Positions 43,423-50,160 of a DNA stretch of 64,000 nt are shown here, piece by piece. The DNA comes from Bacillota bacterium (GTDB lineage Bacteria > Bacillota > Clostridia > Lachnospirales > Lachnospiraceae): the NCBI GenBank assembly GCA_023414355.1, contig JAEZOB010000042.1, positions 310,001 to 374,000 of the forward strand, written 5' to 3'. The notes beneath the pieces were generated by a model. That model saw nothing but the letters and a program-made list of their open reading frames with translations, was not told where the DNA came from and did not search any database. A program made the position numbers and the translations under genes. Within the stretch, counting starts at the first letter, position 1, and each line of letters begins with the position of its first letter.

Positions 43423-44166
43423 TTATTCCCAACGAAAATATTTGATTGATAAAATGATACAAAGGACAGAAACAGCTACCAGTATCACAACCGATAGAAT
43501 AACATGGTCTGCAGGCAATCCCAGTGAAGCAGCTTTCAGGAGCTTCACTCCCTGTGTCAGGGGAAGTACGTCCATCACATACCTTACACCCTTGGGCATA
43601 ATCTCATATGGAATTGTCGCACCCGAGAAGAAAAGCATCGGGAAATAAATCAGAGTACAGAGTAAATTTGCAGTCTTCATATTGGGAGAGACACTGGCAA
43701 GCAGCATACCGATACTGTATATGGCTACTACGACTAAAAGATAGGATAGCAGAAACAATCCCGGATTTCCGTCCATCTTGTATTCCCAAAATGCGGAGCA
43801 AATGAGGAATACCGATACCATCGAGATGACAGACATGATCAGATTCACTGCAAACTGTACATACAGCATCAGTGCAGGACTGACCGGAGTCACCATAAAT
43901 TGCTTCAGTAATTTTCTATGCCTGTAATCGGCAACCAGCAAAGGCATTCCCATCAAGCCGGTCGCGCAGACGCAGATCGCAGCAAAAGCCCCAAAGGATT
44001 GTTCAATAAAGCTGTAGTCAGCACCATCAAAAGCCGGTTTGTTACCGCTGACAAGACCGATGATCACTGCTACAATGATGGGCTGGGCGATGCCGAATAT
44101 AGGTATATTCATATCTCTGAGTGACAGTCTGAATTCACTTCTAAATAGTGCTTTAAATGCTTTCAT
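43423..44166 (-). CDS. ABC-2 type transporter permease
   Basis: The protein has 247 residues from ATG 44166 (MKAFKALFRSEF), six bases after GAGG inside the end of the ATPase gene; the longer frame start overlaps that gene further without a site. It has six membrane helices and the ABC-2 motif LPLTQGVKLLKAASLG near the end. With the ATPase it makes a DrrAB/NodIJ-like exporter for drugs, lipids or peptides. The two genes overlap by 14 bp. Confidence 0.88.
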   Translation of the reverse strand: MKAFKALFRSEFRLSLRDMNIPIFGIAQPIIVAVIIGLVSGNKPAFDGADYSFIEQSFGAFAAICVCATGLMGMPLLVADYRHRKLLKQFMVTPVSPALMLYVQFAVNLIMSVISMVSVFLICSAFWEYKMDGNPGLFLLSYLLVVVAIYSIGMLLASVSPNMKTANLLCTLIYFPMLFFSGATIPYEIMPKGVRYVMDVLPLTQGVKLLKAASLGLPADHVILSVVILVAVSVLCIILSIKYFRWE

Positions 44167-44887
44167 GCTCTTCTTCCTCCTCACCGGAATGCCATAAGTA
44201 CGCATCCTCCAGATTATCACAGGGGCTTTGTGCAACCACCTCAGCGATTGTCCCCATTGCTACCACCTGTCCCTGTTTTAAGATACAAATCTTATCACAC
44301 AAAGCCTCGACCTCATCCATATAATGTGAGGTAAGCAGAACCGTCAGACCTCCCGCTTTGAGATTTACCAGATATTTCCACACATCCCTTCTGGCTTTTG
44401 TATCAAGACCTGTGGTAAGCTCATCCAAAAACACGAATTCCGGCCTTGGAATCAGCGCCTGTATCACAGAAAGCCTTTGTCGTTCACCGCCTGATAATTC
44501 TGATACAGTTCTCTTCTCCTTCCCCGCCAATCCAAAGGACCCTAGAAGCTCCTTCCAATCCGCGGGGTTACGATATAGTGCACTTGTAACCTCACATATT
44601 TCATTTACACGTATTCTCTCCTGATAATTCGTCTGCTGGAACTGGACCCCGACCTTCTCATATAGCTTCTGCCGATCGGATACAGGATTCATACCTAACA
44701 GCTCTACCGTGCCGGCATCGCGGCTCCTTACTCCCAGAATACATTCAATACTCGTGGTCTTACCTGCCCCGTTGTGTCCGAGCAGACCGTATACCTCACC
44801 TCGTTCCACCTCCAGCTCCAGGTGATCGACTGCCCGTCTATCACCGTAATATTTTGTCAGTCCTCTGACTGATAATGCTGCTGCCAT
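44153..44887 (-). CDS. ABC transporter ATP-binding protein (DrrA/CcmA-like)
   Basis: The 244-residue protein has Walker A GHNGAGKTTSIE, a Q-loop QFQQTNYQERI, signature ELSGGERQRLSVIQAL, Walker B FVFLDELTTGLD and the H-loop TSHYMDE. The Walker B is followed by LTTGLD rather than PTSGLD. The acidic tail EEEEEH overlaps the permease start. It energises the ABC-2 permease. No regulator gene is adjacent, and the gap 44888-45140 shows only a terminator. Confidence 0.92.
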   Translation of the reverse strand: MAAALSVRGLTKYYGDRRAVDHLELEVERGEVYGLLGHNGAGKTTSIECILGVRSRDAGTVELLGMNPVSDRQKLYEKVGVQFQQTNYQERIRVNEICEVTSALYRNPADWKELLGSFGLAGKEKRTVSELSGGERQRLSVIQALIPRPEFVFLDELTTGLDTKARRDVWKYLVNLKAGGLTVLLTSHYMDEVEALCDKICILKQGQVVAMGTIAEVVAQSPCDNLEDAYLWHSGEEEEEHESI

Positions 44888-45073
44888 ATTATTCCTCCTT
44901 CATTTATAATAGCATCAGCTTACCAGTTTCACTCTTCTGTTTCTTGACCCCAATTGCGATTATATTACTCCTGTCTTCCCCACCGATCCTCACCAGGTAT
45001 AAACTAGTGATAATCTATCGTACTTTTGTGGAAACATAATCCATCCTGTTATATATCCCTGACAATCATAAAA

Positions 45074-45106
45074 CAGCTTCACCGACATCTACTGTCAATG
45101 AAGCTG
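45074..45106 (-). terminator. Terminator after the osmC-like gene
   Basis: CAGCTTCA (45074-45081) pairs with TGAAGCTG (45099-45106); leftward reading is followed by TTTTATG. Confidence 0.6.
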
Positions 45107-45140
45107 CTATGAATGATAATGGTAGCTCTCTATACACCTG

Positions 45141-45566
45141 TTATGGCATGAGCTTGTAATCAATTGTAACCTCTACATTATTCTTGATGGCAAGCCACAC
45201 CGGAGAGATTAACTCAGCCTGTTGAATTGCTTTTTGAACATCTTCTTCCTTCATGCCGTCAGAGTTCAAGGTAATTACGGCATGAATCTTTTCAAGTGAT
45301 AGTGGACTCATTCTTCGGATTGCTTCCGCTCGCATCTCATAATGTGATACGGTATTTCCCATTCTTCGAAGCAGCACCGTAATTCCGGTACTAACACACC
45401 CTGCAAAACTGATCAGTAATGCTTCCAATCCCAGAAATCCCTCTCCGTCTCCGATAGGGGGTGCATAATCAAAAAATATTTTCTGTTCCGGTTGAAGGTT
45501 CGAAGCCGCACTAAACTTTACCTTTTCATTCTCCAGTTTCAAATTCACAAATAGCTCATTACTCAT
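45141..45566 (-). CDS. OsmC family protein lacking the second active-site Cys
   Basis: The 141-residue protein has the OsmC core LGLEALLISFAGCVSTGI with the first redox Cys, followed by a helix and KIHAVITLNSDG. The usual second motif CPV reads SPVW, so the second Cys is Ser. OsmC/Ohr proteins reduce organic hydroperoxides with a Cys pair; a one-Cys form probably does not use the standard mechanism. It lies 60 bp after the ECF sigma factor and may be its target. Confidence 0.85.
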   Translation of the reverse strand: MSNELFVNLKLENEKVKFSAASNLQPEQKIFFDYAPPIGDGEGFLGLEALLISFAGCVSTGITVLLRRMGNTVSHYEMRAEAIRRMSPLSLEKIHAVITLNSDGMKEEDVQKAIQQAELISPVWLAIKNNVEVTIDYKLMP

Positions 45567-45625
45567 AATGAAATATCCTCCTATTATTTGTTATATCAGG
45601 TTAGACACTTCACTTGTGAAAATGG

Positions 45626-46411
45626 TTACAAAATTTCTGCAACCCGTCGTAATTTCTCTAAAAACTCATCTTTTGTAATTCTTGCTTGCGCATGATATAG
45701 ATATTCGATTTTATGTAAGGTATTCAAGTTCTTGAAATACTCCTGTTTTAAATCCTCAGATTTGACCTGCTGATACCCTTCCGGTATTGGCAGATTATGA
45801 TCCTTCATGTACTTAATCCATAGATGACACTTGCATGGCTTATCAGGATCAATCAGATTACATCTCATCTCAAACATCTCCTGCAGTCTCTTTCTGCCTC
45901 TATGAAGCGTTACCTTCACATTATCGACGGAAATGTCAAGTATTTCAGCAATATCGCGGTTCTCTAATTCAAGTAAATTTTTAAAGAGGAAACAAACCCG
46001 TTGCTTTCTGGGAAGGCATTTGAGAAAGCCCTGCAGGCATTTCTCCCGCATCTCTTCTACGATCAGATGATCCTCAAGATTCGGTTCAAAGGTAAGGCTA
46101 TCCAGGAATTCACTCTCACTGACACCCAGTTCCTCCGTGATTCGGATCAAGGGCAGCTTTTTGATATATTCGAAATAACGAAAGCTCTCATTCATTACAA
46201 TCCTGTATACCCATGTATACAGCTTCGCATTTCCCTTAAACAGATCGAGCTTCTGATAAGCCTTAATGAACGAATTCTGAAGGATATCCTCTGCATCCTG
46301 ATGGTTGCCGGTCATTCGATAGACACAGGCATAAAGCTTGTTATAGTTGTTCGTATAAAGATCGATAAGGCTTTTGCTTAAATCCTCCTGATTTCTTTGA
46401 TTATCCTCCAT
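45626..46411 (-). CDS. ECF-type RNA polymerase sigma factor with C-terminal Cys motif
   Basis: The protein has 261 residues. Region 2 (about 15-85: YRMTGNHQDAEDILQNSFIKAY, YTWVYRIVMNESFRYF) and region 4 (about 120-175: LPRKQRVCFLF, RDIAEILDISVDNVKVTLHRGRKRL) are clear. The remaining 85 residues are an extension with CNLIDPDKPCKCH, which could bind a metal or act as a thiol switch, and a helical end. No anti-sigma gene is adjacent, so the extension may provide control. A sigma-A promoter lies at 46456-46484. Confidence 0.88.
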   Translation of the reverse strand: MEDNQRNQEDLSKSLIDLYTNNYNKLYACVYRMTGNHQDAEDILQNSFIKAYQKLDLFKGNAKLYTWVYRIVMNESFRYFEYIKKLPLIRITEELGVSESEFLDSLTFEPNLEDHLIVEEMREKCLQGFLKCLPRKQRVCFLFKNLLELENRDIAEILDISVDNVKVTLHRGRKRLQEMFEMRCNLIDPDKPCKCHLWIKYMKDHNLPIPEGYQQVKSEDLKQEYFKNLNTLHKIEYLYHAQARITKDEFLEKLRRVAEIL

Positions 46412-46455
46412 ACTCCCCCCGGCTTATTTCCAGAATTGTTTCCATGTTCCTATGC

Positions 46456-46484
46456 ATTATAACCCATATCTGAGATGTTATCAA
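46456..46484 (-). promoter_or_regulatory. Promoter of the ECF sigma gene
   Basis: TTGATA (46484-46479), a 17-bp spacer and TATAAT (46461-46456) on the minus strand; the -35 overlaps the end of the S-component gene. Confidence 0.7.
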
Positions 46485-47128
46485 TCAACATAGGTAGCCC
46501 CGATTGGTTTGCTATATCTCTGTAAGGCTTTGCATACTCCTGTTGTTAGAATAGCAGCAACGATCGCTTCCGGCAGGCCATTCACTATAATGATTGAAAA
46601 TACTGCTTTATAGACGGCACCGACGGTCAGATTGAAGGTCCTGCCATATGCGTCACAAAACAATAAATAGATAAGGTTCATCACTAATATGGTATTTGTC
46701 ATAGAGCCTGCAATTCCTCCGATTGCAAGAGAAACTACTTCCCCCTTGGCTTTTAGTGTTTTATGAAAGAATTGATATACATAATAGGGAATAACGCCTA
46801 CCAAAATTCGGGGGAGAAAAGCGACAAGAAGTGATGTCCAGCTACCGCTATCCGTTCCGGGTACTGCAATTGCCGGTGAAAATGCAAACGATAATAGTGT
46901 TGGAGCAAAGGTATTGTTATACAGACTTGTAAAGCCAAAGACCACACCTAAGCGAGCTCCGATTTTAGGGCCCAATAATATGGAACCTATGATTACCGGA
47001 ACATGGATTATTGTTGCTTTGATGATTGGTAACTGTATGTATCCGATTGGCGTAAAATTTAGAAGTATAATAATTCCTCCCAGCAGAGCTGAAAGTACCA
47101 TTTTTCTTGTATTTCCATTTACATTCAT
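46481..47128 (-). CDS. panT: ECF transporter S component, probably pantothenate (PanT-like)
   Basis: The 215-residue protein has six hydrophobic helices and the ECF S-component start LSALLGGIIILLNFTPIGYI, followed by IKATIIHVPVIIGSILLGPKIGARLG. S components bind a vitamin and dock on a shared energising module. Its place 12 bp after coaX and in the same run as coaC and coaB points to pantothenate as substrate; this is context, not a motif. RBS GGGGGAAG precedes ATG 47128. Confidence 0.8.
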   Translation of the reverse strand: MNVNGNTRKMVLSALLGGIIILLNFTPIGYIQLPIIKATIIHVPVIIGSILLGPKIGARLGVVFGFTSLYNNTFAPTLLSFAFSPAIAVPGTDSGSWTSLLVAFLPRILVGVIPYYVYQFFHKTLKAKGEVVSLAIGGIAGSMTNTILVMNLIYLLFCDAYGRTFNLTVGAVYKAVFSIIIVNGLPEAIVAAILTTGVCKALQRYSKPIGATYVD

Positions 47129-47139
47129 CCTACTTCCCC

Positions 47140-47913
47140 CTATATTTTTGATTTTGAATTACTTTCCTCGTATATCATAGCCAAACCCTCCAGCAGCAAA
47201 TCAGGCTCATGCTGTATCGGTATGGTACAATGTGATATTACAGCTTCTGAATTACCTCCGGTTAAAATAACGGTTGCATCTGTCTTAAGCTCCCGCTGTA
47301 TGCGCTGCACTAATCCCTCTATTTGAGCCGCTGTTCCAAAAACAGCCCCGGAAAGCATGCATTCCTCTGTATTTCTGCCGATTACGCTTTTTGGTCTGGT
47401 GATAGTTATCTGTTTCAGTAATGAGGTTCGTGTTACAAGTGCCTGTAATCCGGTCATTACACCCGGCAAAATGACACCTCCTGCAAATGCCCCCGATTGA
47501 TTGATTACATTGATGGTGGTCGCTGTCCCACAGTCCACAACCAAGAACGGCGGATAGTATTTCTTAAATGCTGCTTTACAGCCTAATAACCGATCCGATC
47601 CCAATATTCCTGAGTATTCCGAATGGTCAAAGCCCCATACAGTTTCAGCTGAGATAAGCATGGGTTCAATCGAAAAAAATCGCCTAAATACTTCTGCAAA
47701 CAATGGTGTCTTTTCAGGAACTACGGATGAAAGTGCTACACCCTCTATCTGGTCTACAGACATATGGAATTTCTCCATCAGGGACAGGCATAGCTTTTCA
47801 ATACGATGCTGCTCGGATAAGTTCATGATTGGGAAACGCTCTGTAGTAAGCATACTGGTATGATATAAACCATAAGTCAAATTTGTGTTTCCGATATTAG
47901 CCAAAAGTATCAT
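47140..47913 (-). CDS. coaX: Type III pantothenate kinase (CoaX) with altered N-terminal motif
   Basis: The 257-residue protein has the ASKHA-fold motifs of CoaX: MILLANIGNTN, GSDRLLG (Asp-107), FLVVDCGTATT (Asp-127) and AGGVILPG. The first motif is normally DxGNT; here Asn-6 replaces the conserved Asp. CoaX phosphorylates pantothenate with ATP and a monovalent cation. It overlaps coaC by four bases (ATGA), so the genes are coupled. Whether D6N alters activity cannot be told from sequence. Confidence 0.88.
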   Translation of the reverse strand: MILLANIGNTNLTYGLYHTSMLTTERFPIMNLSEQHRIEKLCLSLMEKFHMSVDQIEGVALSSVVPEKTPLFAEVFRRFFSIEPMLISAETVWGFDHSEYSGILGSDRLLGCKAAFKKYYPPFLVVDCGTATTINVINQSGAFAGGVILPGVMTGLQALVTRTSLLKQITITRPKSVIGRNTEECMLSGAVFGTAAQIEGLVQRIQRELKTDATVILTGGNSEAVISHCTIPIQHEPDLLLEGLAMIYEESNSKSKI

Positions 47914-48455
47914 TGCTTATCCCCTAAACTTTCTATTACAATCCTAATAATATCATCGACCTCGGCCAGTGCACCCTTCCCGATCTCTCCATCCGCCAAT
48001 CTTGCCTCTCTTGGCTCTATGAATTGATAACCAAACCTTTTCAACTTTTGAATATTCTCCTGAACTATGGGATTTTCATACATCCTGGTATTCATGGCAG
48101 GAGCAATCCATCTGGGAATATCTTTGATCGCAAGTGCGACAGAAGAGAGTAAGTCATCCCCTATTCCGTTTGCTATTTTACCTATGATATTGGCTGTTGC
48201 AGGAGCAATCAGGAACAGGTCCGCTTTCTTTGACAAAGAAATATGTCTGACCTCTCTTGGATAATCCACTTCAAACAGTTCTCGATTTATCCTGTTTTTC
48301 GAAAGGGTTTGCAGGGTTAAGGGTGTGATGAATTCCATACTGCCCTTGGTCATAATTACGTCAACATTGTAGCCTGCTTTTGTCAGATGGTTTGTGATAT
48401 CGGCCGCCTTATATGCGGCGATACTCCCGGTGACTCCTAACACAATATTTTTCAT
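47910..48455 (-). CDS. coaC: Phosphopantothenoylcysteine decarboxylase (CoaC), stand-alone
   Basis: The 181-residue protein is an HFCD-family flavoprotein: GVTGSIAAYKAAD, the active His-71 in VRHISL, IAPATANIIGKIANGIGDD and APAMNTRMYENP (118-129). The motif usually LxCGxxGxGA/R reads LADGEIGKGALAE, so Asp-155 replaces the Cys that reduces the enethiol intermediate in known CoaC enzymes. CoaC is separate from CoaB here, as in streptococci. It starts one base after the coaB stop. Confidence 0.9.
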   Translation of the reverse strand: MKNIVLGVTGSIAAYKAADITNHLTKAGYNVDVIMTKGSMEFITPLTLQTLSKNRINRELFEVDYPREVRHISLSKKADLFLIAPATANIIGKIANGIGDDLLSSVALAIKDIPRWIAPAMNTRMYENPIVQENIQKLKRFGYQFIEPREARLADGEIGKGALAEVDDIIRIVIESLGDKQ

Positions 48456-48456
48456 T

Positions 48457-49236
48457 TTACCTCCATTCCGCCGTCATAAGGCGGTGAACTACGCTTCTAG
48501 AAATTGCATTCGCTATTTCCTGTTTTGTATAAAGGTATTGCTTCGTTTGATCAGAGCCTAAAAGTATACCTGCATGGCGATCCTCGTTGATATCTCTTTT
48601 ATCATTTGCCAGTACAAAATCACATTTATTATCCTTCATAAGCTTGCTTGCTGCCTGTAGTAAATCACATTCTTTTGCACCGGCAAGCAGCTTAAAGCCT
48701 ACCAAAACAGCTTCTGGTTGAAGCTGTTTGAACAGCTTGATTATCTTCGGTGTTTTCTCCAGGCAGAGAAATAGCTGCTCTATATCTGAAGATATTTTGG
48801 GCGAATTCTGCTGTCCAGTATATTCTGATAATGCTTCATGAAGCAGGGCTAACAGCTGCTTCTGGTTATTAATATCCGTATTGTTCTGTGATAGGCTATT
48901 TGCCAGAAATTTCTCCAGTTCTTCACTTGCGGCACTGTATTTTACGGTATAGTCACTAATTGCCATGGAATGTATGATTGCGTCGAATATCTGCTCCTCA
49001 AGAAGCTTTTCTAAAGTAAGCTTCAAATTCTGTACATTGTCGATACGCAATATTTTTGCCCGATTATTTTGAGGTATTAGGGCATCCTCAGAGCAGAGGT
49101 AGGTAATGGAGGTACCCTCCATACTCAGAAGGGTATCAGCGATCAGGCTACCCAAACGTCCTGTAGCCATATTACTAATCCTTCTGACCTCATCGATTTT
49201 CTCTGCGGTTCCACCTGCCGTGATCAATATATTCAT
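48457..49236 (-). CDS. coaB: Phosphopantothenate-cysteine ligase (CoaB), stand-alone
   Basis: The protein has 259 residues with ITAGGTAEKIDEVRRISNMATGRLG at the N-terminus, IIHSMAISDYTVKY in the middle and AVLVGFKLLAGA, CDFVLANDKRDI near the end. These fit monofunctional streptococcal-type CoaB, which joins cysteine to phosphopantothenate. An insertion of about 60 polar residues (about 105-165) is present. It lies 16 bp after tetR and starts the CoA part of the operon. Confidence 0.88.
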   Translation of the reverse strand: MNILITAGGTAEKIDEVRRISNMATGRLGSLIADTLLSMEGTSITYLCSEDALIPQNNRAKILRIDNVQNLKLTLEKLLEEQIFDAIIHSMAISDYTVKYSAASEELEKFLANSLSQNNTDINNQKQLLALLHEALSEYTGQQNSPKISSDIEQLFLCLEKTPKIIKLFKQLQPEAVLVGFKLLAGAKECDLLQAASKLMKDNKCDFVLANDKRDINEDRHAGILLGSDQTKQYLYTKQEIANAISRSVVHRLMTAEWR

Positions 49237-49252
49237 ACTAATATCCTTTCTG

Positions 49253-49843
49253 CTAATTGAACAGTTCTGAACAGATCATACGCTTACAGATATCCAGCTG
49301 TTCCTCGGCCAATTCTTCCGATACTCCACTAGACACTGCCTTCGAGCGTAATCCCTCCAAAATATACATGATAGAGTTTGCTAAACAATCTATGTTCTTC
49401 GTATGAATTGAGTTGCTTGATATCCCAAATCTCAGTAGTTCAAGTACTATATTTTTGTTGTTGGTAAATTGTTCTGTATAGAAATCTCTATCAGACTGTG
49501 TTTTATGTCTGAAACAGAATTCGATCATTGCAGCAAAAAGGCTTTGATCCATATTCAATAACCTTTCCTTCTGTTCAGAGAAAAATCCCTCTATTAATTC
49601 ATGAAAATCTGTACTTTTCTCTATCTTGCCCTTTATCTCTTCTATTTTGGTATGATTATGCCTCTTTACAACTTCTACAAAGATTTCATCTACAGATGAA
49701 AAATATAGATAGATTCCGCCCCTGCTGATCCCGCATTCTTCAATGATATCTTTCATGGTAACCCGGTTAAATCCAATGCGGATAAAGACCTGCTTTGCTT
49801 TGTCCAGAATAAGCTCTCTTTTTATATTTGATTTAGACTCCAT
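49253..49843 (-). CDS. TetR family regulator of the CoA operon
   Basis: The protein has 196 residues from ATG 49843 (MESKSNIKRE), six bases after AAGGAGG; longer starts upstream lie over the operators. Its helix-turn-helix shows RVTMKDIIEECGISRGGIYLYFSSVDEIF. It is the first gene of tetR-coaB-coaC-coaX-S component and should repress the whole run through the two operators in its promoter. The effector is unknown; pantothenate, a CoA intermediate or an acyl-CoA are candidates. Confidence 0.92.
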   Translation of the reverse strand: MESKSNIKRELILDKAKQVFIRIGFNRVTMKDIIEECGISRGGIYLYFSSVDEIFVEVVKRHNHTKIEEIKGKIEKSTDFHELIEGFFSEQKERLLNMDQSLFAAMIEFCFRHKTQSDRDFYTEQFTNNKNIVLELLRFGISSNSIHTKNIDCLANSIMYILEGLRSKAVSSGVSEELAEEQLDICKRMICSELFN

Positions 49844-49883
49844 ATACGACCTCCTTACAGCCAAAAATGTCAAACAATGGAAT

Positions 49884-49932
49884 ATGACACACATGTCATT
49901 TGAATTATATGACACGTATGTCATAATGTCAA
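49884..49932 (-). promoter_or_regulatory. TetR-CoA operon promoter with two perfect operators
   Basis: TTGACA (49932-49927), a 17-bp spacer and TATAAT (49909-49904). ATGACACGTATGTCAT (49909-49924) occupies the spacer and ATGACACACATGTCAT (49884-49899) covers the start point; both are ATGACA-N4-TGTCAT, 25 bp apart. Confidence 0.88.
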
Positions 49933-50023
49933 CTAATTAATTTCAATTATTTTAATTAAATTAGTATCAATTCATACAGTATATTAAGCCATAATCATTT
50001 TTCATTTCGATATCTGATGTTTT

Positions 50024-50075
50024 AGAAAGATAGGACTCCTGTTTCAGCTTACCAAATCAGGAGTCCTATCTTTCT
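50024..50075 (-). terminator. Strong symmetrical hairpin between the UvrA-like gene and the TetR-CoA promoter
   Basis: AGAAAGATAGGACTCCTG pairs perfectly over 18 bases with CAGGAGTCCTATCTTTCT (16-base loop). T-runs on either side are weak. It lies between two leftward units and probably insulates them. Confidence 0.6.
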
Positions 50076-50160
50076 ATCTATTCGTTACTTGATATCCTTT
50101 GCCTTTTGTGATTCTCTGACTAATCAAAAATAGGAGCTGCTCTTGCTATATGATTACTGC

